Position numbers and translations under genes: made by a program. From Dryas octopetala (Eukaryota; Streptophyta; Magnoliopsida; Rosales; Rosaceae): DNA of 64,000 bases. Where the stretch lies: positions 12,679,304 through 12,743,303 of the forward strand of contig OY992836.1 of the NCBI GenBank assembly GCA_963921425.1, given 5' to 3'. Below, piece after piece: positions 12,781-23,888 of the stretch. The notes under the pieces were generated by a model that was not told the origin of the DNA, made no database searches, and saw only the letters and a list, made by a program, of their open reading frames with translations. Position 1 is the stretch's first letter; each line of letters begins with the position of its first letter.

Positions 12781-12916
12781 TATTAACTTAAATTGGCTCA
12801 CCACCCCGACTAATAGTTTGTACTCTAGCATGCTCAAGAAATCTCCTCTAAAAAACTTGGTTTTCATCATAACCAAGATGGAGAGGAGAGAGGTGATGGA
12901 TGACAGATTTAAGGTT

Positions 12917-13218
12917 GATGGTTTCAAAGTGACACAAATTTTATACAAAATCATGGATTAATTATTCAACGTCTATGACCAAGATTATTTATGTGACACA
13001 TTAAGTTTTATGTAGTGATCTTCAATTGAATGAAATCAATGGGGCAGGTTGGAGTTGGAACAATTCATTCCAAGGTATGACTGTCCGGCTATAAACATCA
13101 GAGTGGGAATTGGTATGCAGTAGTTCTGATTATTTCTGGTTCATCAATTATTAATTAACTTGTATTTTGTCTTCTAATTCATCATCCCAATTCACACAAT
13201 GATGTTAACTGTTTGAGT
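12917..13218. repeat. Direct repeat, right copy (about 300 bp)
   Basis: Second copy of the 10948-11238 segment. It directly follows the LRR-like relic and precedes the protease promoter. It carries small insertions relative to the left copy, for example ATCAATGGGG where the left copy has ATGGGG. Confidence 0.75.
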
Positions 13219-13521
13219 TATATACCCATTGAGTCTTGCCACCTCAGCTTAAATGTTTAGGATGAATATTTAATAGTGACGACATTATGTGATTGATTAA
13301 TGAGAGACTAAGTTTCATTCACTACAAGCAAACTCTCATCATTTCTTTCATAGTAAATAGAATTATTAGTAATTAGGATAGTTGGTCGTCTTTCAAAAGG
13401 TGTTGGAGAAAAGTATCCAATTTTGTGGCCTTTCCACCTTAAGAGGCCTTTCAAAAGTTCCTGGCCCATTAATTTGGGGTCTTCAGCAGCACCTCTATCA
13501 ATGCTATTTGTAGTAATATAG

Positions 13522-13524
<3 letters not shown>

Positions 13525-13579
<55 letters not shown>
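13525..13579. repeat. (GA)n microsatellite
   Basis: Uninterrupted GA dinucleotide run of about 55 bp, roughly 230 bp upstream of the protease start. GA tracts in plant promoters can act as GAGA-type sites, but nothing here shows function. Confidence 0.95.
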
Positions 13580-13581
<2 letters not shown>

Positions 13582-13765
13582 ATCTTATTCTCACGGGCCA
13601 GACTTTCCTCTTACAGAGAAAAAGAAGAACAATGTGGATTGTGGGGTATCCAACTTGCCCCCAATCTTTAGATGAGTGTGAAACTTGCTATGGTAGACAC
13701 TCATTTTGATCACTATGTTTTAGTGGTCCATGGTCATGCATAACACATTGCAATTGAACCATGTG

Positions 13766-13773
13766 TATAAATA
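13766..13773 (+). promoter_or_regulatory. Likely TATA box of the subtilisin-like protease gene
   Basis: TATAAATA lies 39-46 bp before the ATG at 13812. This puts a transcription start near 13795-13800 and excludes the upstream in-frame ATG at 13761 from most transcripts. Confidence 0.55.
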
Positions 13774-13811
13774 TAGCCAAAGATCAGTTCACAAAAGTCC
13801 ATTGCTCACCA

Positions 13812-16085
13812 ATGGCTACTCTAGTCCTGCAACTTGTGTGTGCATATTTGTTTGCAATCACTCTCCTTAACGAAATTTCTGCACAATCTCACACGTATAT
13901 CATCCACATGGACTCCTCAGCCATGCCAAAAGCCTTCTCTGGTCACCAGAATTGGTATTTAGCCACCCTTTTATCTATATCAGGCAGTGCTGCTGAAGCA
14001 TCAAGTTCTACCACAAAGCTCATTCATGCCTACACTAATTCCATCCGAGGCTTTAGTGCTACTCTCACTCTTCCTGAACTTGAAGCCCTCAAAAAGTCCC
14101 CTGGCTTCATTTCTTTCACTTCCGATCGCCCCCTTAAACTCCACACCACTCATACTTCTCAGTTCCTTGGCCTAACTTCCTCATCTGGTGCATGGCCTGC
14201 TTCAAATTATGGTGAAAATGTCATAATTGGTTTGGTTGACACTGGAATTTGGCCGGAGAGTGAAAGCTTCAATGATGAAGGAATCACTTCTGAAGTCCCT
14301 TCCAGGTGGAAAGGAAAATGTGAATCTGGCACCCAATTCAATTCTTCCTTGTGCAACAAAAAACTCATTGGGGCTCGGTTTTACAACAAAGGCTTACTTG
14401 CCAACAATCCCAAGTTAAAAATTACCATGAACTCGCCCCGCGATACAGATGGACATGGAACACATACTTCCTCCACTGCTGCTGGTCATGATGTGAAAGG
14501 TGCCTCCTATTTTGGTTATGCTATCGGCACAGCTAGAGGCGTGGCTCCTAGAGCTCGAATAGCTATGTACAAAGTGGTTTGGGATAACAGAGTGTATGAA
14601 TCTGATGTTCTTGCTGCTATAGACCAAGCAATTCAAGATGGGGTGGATGTATTGTCACTGTCCTTGGGTTTCGGCTTGGATGATGACCAGTTTTTGGAAG
14701 ATGACACAATTGCAATAGCCACTTTTGCAGCTATGGAGAAGGGAATACTTGTTGCAGCTGCAGCAGGAAATGATGGCCCTAACTATGGGACCTTAATCAA
14801 TGGAGCACCATGGGCAGTGATAGTCGGTGCAGGCACTATAGACCGTGAGCTTGAGGGGATTTTAACCTTGGGAAATGGTATGCAAATCCCGTTTACTTCG
14901 TTGTATCCAGGGAACTTCTCTAGAAACCAAATACCACTTGTTTTCATGGATGGCTGTGAAAGTGTGAATGACTTGAAGAAAATCAGAAACAAGATTGTTG
15001 TGTGTAAAGACAATTTGAGTATAAGCGATCAAGTTGAAAATGCCAAGTCTGCAAGAGTTTCAGGAGCTGTCTTCATTTCCAATATTACCTTGTCAGATTT
15101 CTACACTAGAAACACATTTCCAGCAGCATTTATTGGTCTGCAAGATGGCCAAAGAGTGATAAACTATTTTAAGCAGGGTAGTAATCCCAGAGGAATTTTG
15201 GAATTCCGGAAAACTGTCCTTGGTACGAAACCAGCACCAAAAGTTGATGATTACAGCTCTAGAGGGCCATTTCAAAGATGCCCAACTGTCTTGAAGCCAG
15301 ACATTCTAGCCCCTGGGTCATCAGTCCTGGCATCCTGGTCCCCAACTAGTTCAGTAGCTGAAGTTCAGTCAGGCCCTTTGTTCAGTGACTTCAATTTTGA
15401 TTCAGGCACTTCAATGGCTGCTCCCCATGTGGCAGGTGTGGCTGCTCTCATTAAGGGGGTGCACCCAGATTGGAGCCCTGCAGCCATTAGATCCGCCCTT
15501 ATGACCACAGCTAATCCATTGGACAATACTCTAAGTCCCATCAAAGATGCTGCTAATACTGACCTCCCAGCAACCCCCCTAGACATTGGAGCTGGACACA
15601 TTAGTTCCAACAAGGCACTAAATCCGGGGCTTATCTACGATGCAACAACAGAGGACTACATCAAGCTTCTGTGTGCAATGAATTACACCGCAAAACAGAT
15701 AAGAATCATTACAGGGTCTACTCACAGCTGTGTCAACAGGTCATTGGATCTTAATTACCCATCTTTCATTGCTTACTTTAACAGTGATGGTTCAAATTCT
15801 GGTGCAAAGATAGTGCAAGAATTTAGGAGGACACTAACAAATGTGGGAGAGCAAAGGTCAAATTATACTGCAAAGTTTACAGCCATGGCTGGTTTGAAGG
15901 TAAAGGTGGAGCCACAGAGGTTGGTATTCAAGCCGAAGTATGAAAAGCTAAGTTACAAGCTCACTTTGGAAGGTCCAAAATTATTGAAAGAAGGTGTGGT
16001 CCAAGGCTCTCTTAGTTGGGTTGATGATGGTGGAAAATATGTTGTGAGGAGTCCAATAGTGGCCACAAGCATCACCCTAGATTAG
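13812..16085 (+). CDS. SBT1.9: Subtilisin-like serine protease, SBT1 group
   Basis: Single exon, 757 residues. I prefer the ATG at 13812, because the signal peptide MATLVLQLVCAYLFAI then starts the protein and a TATA box sits just upstream. Layout: signal peptide to about residue 25; inhibitor I9 prodomain (HTYIIHMDSS to LHTTHTSQFLGL); catalytic Asp143 in VDTGIWPES; His215 in DGHGTHTSSTAAG; oxyanion Asn320 in AAAGNDGP; a PA-domain insert; Ser534 in SGTSMAAPHVAG; and a C-terminal fibronectin-III-like domain. All catalytic residues are intact. Plant subtilases are secreted and mature in the cell wall; the substrate is unknown. Lack of introns is usual for SBT1. The SBT1.9 label rests on synteny with At5g67090 and general likeness. 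Confidence 0.93.
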   Translation: MATLVLQLVCAYLFAITLLNEISAQSHTYIIHMDSSAMPKAFSGHQNWYLATLLSISGSAAEASSSTTKLIHAYTNSIRGFSATLTLPELEALKKSPGFISFTSDRPLKLHTTHTSQFLGLTSSSGAWPASNYGENVIIGLVDTGIWPESESFNDEGITSEVPSRWKGKCESGTQFNSSLCNKKLIGARFYNKGLLANNPKLKITMNSPRDTDGHGTHTSSTAAGHDVKGASYFGYAIGTARGVAPRARIAMYKVVWDNRVYESDVLAAIDQAIQDGVDVLSLSLGFGLDDDQFLEDDTIAIATFAAMEKGILVAAAAGNDGPNYGTLINGAPWAVIVGAGTIDRELEGILTLGNGMQIPFTSLYPGNFSRNQIPLVFMDGCESVNDLKKIRNKIVVCKDNLSISDQVENAKSARVSGAVFISNITLSDFYTRNTFPAAFIGLQDGQRVINYFKQGSNPRGILEFRKTVLGTKPAPKVDDYSSRGPFQRCPTVLKPDILAPGSSVLASWSPTSSVAEVQSGPLFSDFNFDSGTSMAAPHVAGVAALIKGVHPDWSPAAIRSALMTTANPLDNTLSPIKDAANTDLPATPLDIGAGHISSNKALNPGLIYDATTEDYIKLLCAMNYTAKQIRIITGSTHSCVNRSLDLNYPSFIAYFNSDGSNSGAKIVQEFRRTLTNVGEQRSNYTAKFTAMAGLKVKVEPQRLVFKPKYEKLSYKLTLEGPKLLKEGVVQGSLSWVDDGGKYVVRSPIVATSITLD

Positions 16086-17801
16086 CTATTATATGGGCTT
16101 AACTAGCTGTCAGGAAGCAAAAGTTATTGTATCTGCCTCATTCTCACCAAAAAACTAAGAAGGAATGTAATCCTATAAAAATAAAAGTGTTGTGAGAAGG
16201 TTATACATGGGTACAGGAAAGTAAGGTTCAATGTGATCAAATAAAAGGTACTTTGAGTGTATACCCAACTTTTTCTCCATGCATGTCCTAGCTCTTTCCT
16301 TCTGGTTTTTTTTGTTCCACTGTTCTTTACTTTATTCCTTTTTTGTAGCCTATGTATCTCTGCAATTTACAATTTGCTGTGATAGGACTTTGAAATGGTG
16401 GTGGATTTTATGGGGTACTTTTAATGGTTATTGTTGCCATGATACATGTGTTGCATAAGGGTAAGAGATTTTTTTATTTTTTAATGTCAATGTTAAATCC
16501 TACATTGAATCTATTAGTATATCTTTCTATTATTTTATATGAAAATTCATTCAATTTATTTTAGCTAGTAATTTCTTATCAGAACTATAGTTGTTTGTGT
16601 GCACATAGAGAAAAGAAAATTGATAACTTAAAAGTTGCAGCAACATTAATTAGCAAGAGAGCAAGTAGATATCAGCTAGTTAGCTGCTATGCATGTTAGC
16701 AGCCTCATGCAACAGCTGCACAAAAATTTGCAGATGATTTGTGCATCAAATTATTTGCTTCAGATTTGCAGATCAAGGGGATTTGAGAACTTGGTAGAAG
16801 AGTTTAACAAGTTGCAACAAATTAATCACCACTGTGACTGAGCACCAAGAAAGATTTGAAGAATTGATTCTTGAAAGCACTAATACTGGTCAGAAACAAA
16901 GGGTTAAAAAGGAAGATTTCTTTCATTGCTAGTTTCCTCAATGGTTTTAAAGCAAGAAATCAGGAATATGGTGTTTAATAATCCAGGGAATCAAAAAGGA
17001 CAATAGGTGACATTAGCATTAGTTAAAAGGCTTTTGCATGGAGAAATGAAAGCAAGAAAGAAGAAAAAGCTATGATTGGGATGAAGTGTTCAAACCTGTG
17101 CAGATACCATTACATCTGTATCTTTTAGTTGCAGAGGAAATGCTGAATAGTGATCCAGCAGAAAAACCACTGCTTATAATGAGGAGAGTGTCAGAGTCGT
17201 ATGAGAATTTAACTGAAACTGTTACAAATTAAAATACCATTATAATTAAAGGAGTGGTAAAAGAAAAAAGGGCAATTTAACAAACAACTCACATGCAACT
17301 TCCTTGATATAGAGGCTGCAAGGCAAGGAGGATGATATATGAAACCAACAACACATTTTTGAGTGACTGTGACAGATGGAAATAAGCTAAATGTATGTCC
17401 TAGTTTCCAATTGATTATGCAAGGTCAGCAGTATGAGGCAGGCAGAGATGAGACTTGACTGTTGAGAGGATGTGATATATATGGTCCTAGGGGTGGGCTA
17501 GAAGAAACAATACAACCCTATAGTTTTTTATTTTCAGAAACTTAAGCTGCTATTTAAGAAAGGAGGAAAACAAAGTGATATGTTTGAAAGGATATGGGGA
17601 AGAAATCTCACTGAAAATGATGCGCGCAGGAAAGTGGTCTACAGAGATTCAGCCTAGCTATATTGTCCATGTGTCAAAGGAGTTATTTTGTTTGAGTTGA
17701 AAGGTTTTAAAACCTTGCAACAAAGTTCATCGATTAGAAAATATAACTATGACATTGCTCTTAAAAACTATGCAATTAACTTTTAATCGAATGGATATTG
17801 T
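16086..17801. other. Protease 3' UTR and intergenic DNA with a retrotransposon relic
   Basis: The first 200 bp is probably 3' UTR. From about 16720 on there are broken stretches resembling a retrotransposon gag (separate entry). Otherwise nothing is recognised up to the CACTA target duplication at 17802. Confidence 0.45.
16720..17080 (+). pseudogene. Decayed Ty3/gypsy gag-like relic
   Basis: Short stretches in several frames read EHQERFEELILEST, KKEDFF, then NMVFNNPGNQKG, LALVKRLLHGEMKARKKK. They resemble the gag region of plant Ty3/gypsy elements, where a Phe-Glu-Glu-Leu segment is followed by ALVKRLE and EMKARKK motifs. Frameshifts and stops are frequent, and no LTR or pol sequence is seen here. 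Confidence 0.4.
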
Positions 17802-17819
17802 GTCCACTACAACAAAGGT

Positions 17820-18345
17820 GGTTTTTAGCGACTAAACTTTTAGCGAGGAATTATTTTTCCTCACTGTAGAGCATTTTTTGCGAGGAATAGTTTAGTTTGT
17901 CGCTCCTAGTATAATGAATTTGGTCTCTAAAGTTATCTAACAATTAGCGAGGAAATGGTGGATTTGGCGACGACATATATACTCGCTAAATGACCCATTG
18001 CGCGAGGAAATCTTGTTTCCTCACTAAAAGATTGGCGGGAATTTTTCCCGCAACCGCCAATGTTTCAGCGAGGAAATAATTTTAATTCGTCGCTAATTAA
18101 ATATTTCTGCGACAATCTCAATTCCTCGCCATATATTTTGGAAATTATTTTCGAAAGTTTTTAGATGTACCGCCCTTTTTTTTCTCATTTAAAAAATAAT
18201 GTTAAATATCCGCGACAAAAATTCATGGTTCCTCGCTAAAAATTACCATATAGCGAGGAACATATTGGTTTTGTTGGTATGCATATGTGGCGAGGAAAAT
18301 TGGTGCGTCGCAGTATGATGTGTTCACCGAGGAATTTTAAATTTC
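17820..18345. repeat. CACTA left subterminal repeat array
   Basis: Repeated GCGAGGAA/TTCCTCGC units, for example near 17841, 17879, 17944, 18001, 18067, 18253 and 18290, in mixed orientation. They mirror the array at the other end of the element. Confidence 0.85.
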
Positions 18346-20087
18346 CTCACTGATGGTTTTAATTTTATTAACAAAAAAATTGAAAACAAACTTCTGGGTT
18401 TTAACTTTTAATAACATTTCAGTAAAGGAATTGAAAAGACTACCTCCACCGCCTCACACTCTCTCTCACTCTCTCTCTCTCTATCTGGTTCTCTCTACTC
18501 CACCGACGGCACCGACGCCATCGACGACACCTCCTTCTCCTGCAGTAAGTTCTACTGTGACTCCTAGCTAGCTCCCCTTTTTCGGTTTTTTTTTGTTTTG
18601 TTTTTTTTTTTGTTTTTCACCTCCCCAGCAAAAGAAAATTACGATTCCCCTTTAGTTCTATTGTCTTGTCTTTATGTTCTGTTTTGTCTTTGCCTTGTCT
18701 TTATGTTCTGTTTTCTTTGCTGCAATTGAGTTTTTATGGTCTTGTCTTTATGTTTTATTTTTTCTTTGCTGCTTCCTCTCTAGACCACCATTTGTTGCTT
18801 TTTGAGTTATGTGATTGTAGTGAACTCCATTAATTTAATAAGGTATATGGAATGGAATTGAAAGGGATTCGATCTCCATTTAATTAGTTTAACTTTTTTT
18901 TTTTTTCCAATTCCATTCTATGCTTAGCTGCAATTTAACTCCGTTATTGTTGCCTGTACTTACATTCGCACCTAATAGCTCTACCTTACTTAGATTATAA
19001 TTCACACCCTCTGATTTCATCCCTTCTCTATTAGTACTAGTACTTTTACTGCCACTGCACAACAATACCAAACTAATACAAGAAATAAACTATAATAATG
19101 CAGTCGTCATGATCATCAATGAATTATATGGCCACACCCACATAGCCATACTCTTACTGCAACCCAGAGAGTGATTCTAAGAGAGTACTACTTCTGGACC
19201 CTGCAATTTATATATATATATATAGCACAATATTTATTTCAAGAAGTTAATGGATACAAAATTGGGCTGAGGCAATACATATATATTATTGGGCTATCAC
19301 ATGTAATACAATTGCCAAAGTTTAGTTTTAGTTTTTTTCTTTCTCTGCAACTCCTTCCCTACACATTGTTTTACGTATTGATTTATTTGAAGGTGGCTCT
19401 TTAAGGTGATTAGAAGTAGGTGAGATGTATATTAACATTTTTGTTAATTTTTCAAGGTGGCTCTGCTTATTCCTTACTTTTTGTTTTCTTTTCTTTTTGT
19501 TATTTATATTAACATTTTAAATTATGTTATACTAATGAAATCTATTCTCAATTTTGTGTAGGTGGGACGTATTCATTAGCTGGAGAGTTAAAGTTACTAT
19601 AGCTTCGAAGCATATTCACTTATTGGAAACACAGATTGAGTAAGTTATATTGTTTTAATTTATCAAAATGTGCAATAATTTTGTATTGTTTTAGATGCAC
19701 ACATTAAAATCCACTTAACTCAATTTAGTAACAAAAGAAGTAAACAAATCTAATTGCATGTTCCGGTGAGAGTATTTACACTATTTTTTGTTTTTAAGTT
19801 AAATCTTTATATGATGGAAATTGTTTAATTTGTGCCATGAATGAAAAATACTCTGTCATTTTGACCTTTTTTTTTTTTTTTAATAGTTCTTTAACTTTAG
19901 GTTGTAAAAAATAATCAAAAATAGGTTTCAAGCAATAAATAAAATACATTTAGCCTCATTCATTCACTCCCTTTTCATTTTTCTTACAGTTGTATATATT
20001 TATTTTATATTTGATGATTGTTTGTGATAATTTTGCTGAGGTATTTTTAATGCTTCGTATTAAATTTGAGGGTACTTATTTGTTAGG

Positions 20088-23000
20088 ATGGATCGGAGTT
20101 GGATGTTCTTACCAAATAAGTTGTGTAAGGAATATATTAATGGAGTCAATTTATTCATTAATGTTGCCAAAGAACATTTGAATAGAGAAAGTAAGACACG
20201 ATGTCCTTGTCGTAACTGTCAGAATGGAAGTTTTCATACTTTAGATGTAGTTCGTCGTCATCTACGTGTTTATGGCTTTGCACGCAATTATGAAAAATGG
20301 ATATTTCATGGTGACCCTGTTGATGATGCATCTAATAACCAAGGAGAAGATTACACTGGAACTGATAATGAAGATGATGATGGTAATAATGATGAGATTA
20401 TTTCTTTGTTAAATGATGTGCGAGGGCCTATTGATATGGAAACAGATGTAGAGGAGACCAGCGGTAATGATTTACCTGATCATGCTCAAAAATTTGATTA
20501 TTTATATGGTGAAGCTAAACAAGAGCTGTATCCAGGTTGTAGGAAGTTTTCTGTATTGTCTTTTGTTGTAAAGTTGATGCATATTAAGGTCCTCGGTCGT
20601 TGGACTAATAAATCCTTCAATATGTTGCTTCAAGTTTTGAAAGATTCTCATCCAAAAGAAGCAATTATCCCGGCATCAACATATGAGGCAAAAAAAATGC
20701 TGCGAGAATTGGGTTTGGGGTATGAATCTATTCATGCTTGCAAGTACGACTGTGCATTGTTTTGGAAAAATAATGAAACTCTTGATAAATGTCCTGAGTG
20801 TGATGAACCGAGATACAAACCGTGTAATGATAAGCGGAAGAAGATTCCACAAAAGGTATTGCGCTATTTCCCGTTAAAGCCGAGGTTGCAGAGGTTATTT
20901 ATGTCTAGGCATACTTCTACTGACATGAAATGGCATAAAGAAAAAAGATTAAATGAAGATGGTGTTTTCAGACATCCTGCAGATACACAAGAGTGGAAGG
21001 AGTTTGATAAGAATTATCCCTGGTTTGCACAAGACTCTCGAAATGTCAGGTTAGGCCTTGCAACAGATGGATTTAATCCATTTGGAAATATGAGCAGCAA
21101 CTATAGTATGTGGCCTGTTATACTTGTGCCGTACAATTTGCCACCTTGGAAATGTATGAAGCAGGTTTTTTCTATGATGGCATTGCTTATTCCAGGACCA
21201 AAAGCACCTGGAAAGGACATTGATGTGTACCTTCGACCATTAGTGGATGAGTTAAGAGAATTGTGGGAGGATGGTGTTCAAACTTTTGATGTGTCTGTTG
21301 GGAAAAGTTTTCGTATGCATGCATGTGTATTATGGACTATTAACGATTTCCCTGCTTATGGGAACATATCTGGTTGGAGCACAAAAGGCTATAAGGCATG
21401 TCCTGTTTGCAATGAAGATATAACATCAGATGGTTTGAGGGGTAAAATATGTTACATGGGTCACCGCCGATTTTTAACAAAAAATCATTCATGGAGAAAA
21501 AGTAAAGAATATAATGGTAAAACTGAGAATCGACTAGCTCCAAGGTTGTTTTCCGGTGATGATATATTAAAGCAATTAGATCGGATTCGAAGTTCTAAGC
21601 CCGGTAAACATCCAGACAATGTGGATAGGAAGCGAAAACGAAAGCCGGAGGAGTTGAATTGGACAAAGAAGAGTATTTTTTTTGAGTTAGAGTATTGGTC
21701 GAAGCTTAAGGTGAGACATAATATTGATGTTATGCATGTAGAAAAAAATATTTGTGATAGTGTCATTGGGACATTGTTGAACATTGAAGGAAAAACGAAA
21801 GACACAGATAAGGCTCGGCTTGACTTGGCTGATATGGAAATAAGGGAAGAACTGCATCTTAATAGTGAAGGGAATAATAAATTAAGAAAACCTCCTGCTA
21901 GGTATACATTGAAAGCAGATCAGCGCAAAGATTTTTGTAAGTTTTTAAAATCTGTCAAATTTCCTGATGGGTACGCTGCTAATATTTCTAGGAATGCAAG
22001 CATTGATGATGGGAAAATATATGGATTAAAAAGCCATGATTGTCATGTTTTACTTCAACGTCTTCTCCCGGTTGGTATTCGTCCATATGTAGATAAGGAT
22101 GTGTATACAGCATTGATTGAGTTATCTATTTTCTTCCAGGATATATGCTCTAAAACTCTAAATCTGTCTGACTTGGAACGACTAGAGAAAAATATTGTTC
22201 TCGTATTATGCAAACTGGAAAGGATTTTTCCTCCAGCATTTTTTGATATAATGGTTCACCTAGCAGTCCATTTACCGCAAGAAGCCAAACTTGCTGGCCC
22301 TGTTACATATCGGTGGATGTATCCGATAGAAAGAAACTTGGGAACATTAAAAAAATATGTTAGAAATACTGCTCGCCCGGAAGGTTCAATTGCTGAAGGA
22401 TACATTGTAAATGAAGCAATAACTTTTTGTTCTATGTACTTTCATGGCATTGAAACGCGATTTAATCAAGATGAACGAAATGATGATGTAGTGTCTAATA
22501 GAAAAGAAGGTGGTCTGTCAGTGTTCTCTCAAAAAGCTCGTCCGATTTCTGGAAGAATATATATGCTAATGGAAAAAAACGAAGTTGATAATGCTCACTG
22601 GTATGTGCTCCACAACTGTGAAGAGTTGCAACCGTATTTGACGTAAGTGTTAATTTTCGTGTGTATTTCATTTATCTTTTTCTGTGGAATATATAAACTT
22701 AATAGTTCAATTGTTAATTTACACATCTAGGGAACATATGGATGTCTTGAAGTTAACAAGTCAAAACAATTTATATAAAAGACAAGAGCTTGAGTTTCCA
22801 AAGTGGTTTGAGAATCGTGTAAGTTATACATGCCTCTGTTAGTTGAATAACATACATGCTTCATTTAATTTTTAAAAGGTAGTTATATATGTATGTGGCA
22901 TACAAGATCAGTGGAAGCTACTGATTCACTTTATTCTTTGGCCTGTGGACCTGATGTTCGGGTTCATACGTACACTGGATGCATCATTAATGGAGTTCGA

Positions 23001-23663
23001 TTCCACACTAAAGATCTCGATAATCATCGTACCACACAAAATAGTGGAATCCTTGTCCCAGGAGAACACAATGGTGGGAGTCAGGATTATTATGGTGTTT
23101 TACTGAGTGTTGTAGAATTGAGTTACATTATGAACTATAAGGTGTTTCTATTCAAGTGTAAGTGGTTTAACACAGACTCAAGTAAAAGGAGAATACAAAA
23201 ATATTACAATCTCACAAGCATTAATGTTAGCTCTACGTGGTATGAGACTGATCCTTATATACTTGCTACTCAAGCACAACAAGTGTTCTATCTTGATGAT
23301 TATAAGCTGGGTCCTAGTTGGAAAGTTGTACAAAAAGTGGAATACAGACATTTGTGGGACGTCCCAGAGATAAATGTAGATGAAGAGGTAGATGACATTA
23401 GTCATCAGGCGACTAATACTGAAGCTTACCAAGAAGAGTTCAATGATATGCAATGGCATGTTCAGGCAGATGATCTAGAAAATCCCCAATTAAATCGAAT
23501 AGATGTTGAATCTGAGATCATTAGTTCAAATATTGAGAACAATATAAGGGTGGTAGAAGATGATCTTACTGATTTTATAAATGATGTTACTGAAGAAGTT
23601 ACTCCATTAGGTGATGACAGTGAAGGTGAAGGAGTTTTTGAGCGTGATAATGATAGTGATTAA
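20088..23663 (+). CDS. CACTA transposase (TNPD-like; Transpos_assoc, Transposase_21, DUF4218, DUF4216)
   Basis: Exon 1 is 20088-22642 and exon 2 is 22731-22818; a third coding block runs within about 22893-23663. Domains in order: a transposase-associated zinc-binding region (WMFLPNKL to CPCRNCQNG, then HLRVYGF); GLGYESIHACKYDCALFW and CPECDEPRY; the Transposase_21 core (DGFNPFGNMSSNYSMWPV, FDVSVGKSFRMHACVLWTI, ACPVCNED); DUF4218 (LKSHDCHVLLQRLLPV, RWMYPIERNLGTLKKYVRN); and DUF4216 in the last block (RFHTKD, QNSG, DYYGVL). Exon 1 and exon 2 join in phase, but no AG acceptor in 22819-22960 joins exon 2 in phase to the third block. The gene is therefore probably frame-disrupted there, or uses an unusual splice. 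Confidence 0.88.
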
Positions 23664-23888
23664 GTTTGATAGATGTATTTGTTCTTTTGTTTTGTTTTTT
23701 TAGGGGCTTTTTAAAGCTTGCATGTTTTTTGAGGGGTTAGGTTCATTATAGCCCCCCTTACTGTGTATTACCTTTTCCCTATTAATGAATTGAATTCCTA
23801 CAGTCAAGGCTTCTAAACAAGTAAAAAATAAAGTCATGCCTTCTTCTTTGTGCACTATAATTGCATGTCTTTATAGCAGGTAATCATA

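Larger units (their letters stand above)
9993..12916. other. Intergenic DNA between the PLC-like and protease genes
   Basis: AT-rich and without genes, apart from the first copy of a 300-bp duplication (10948-11238), a short AT microsatellite at 11469-11490, a 12-bp perfect hairpin around 12141-12173 (AAACCCAATATA and its complement), and an LRR-like relic at 12600-12780. Confidence 0.5.
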
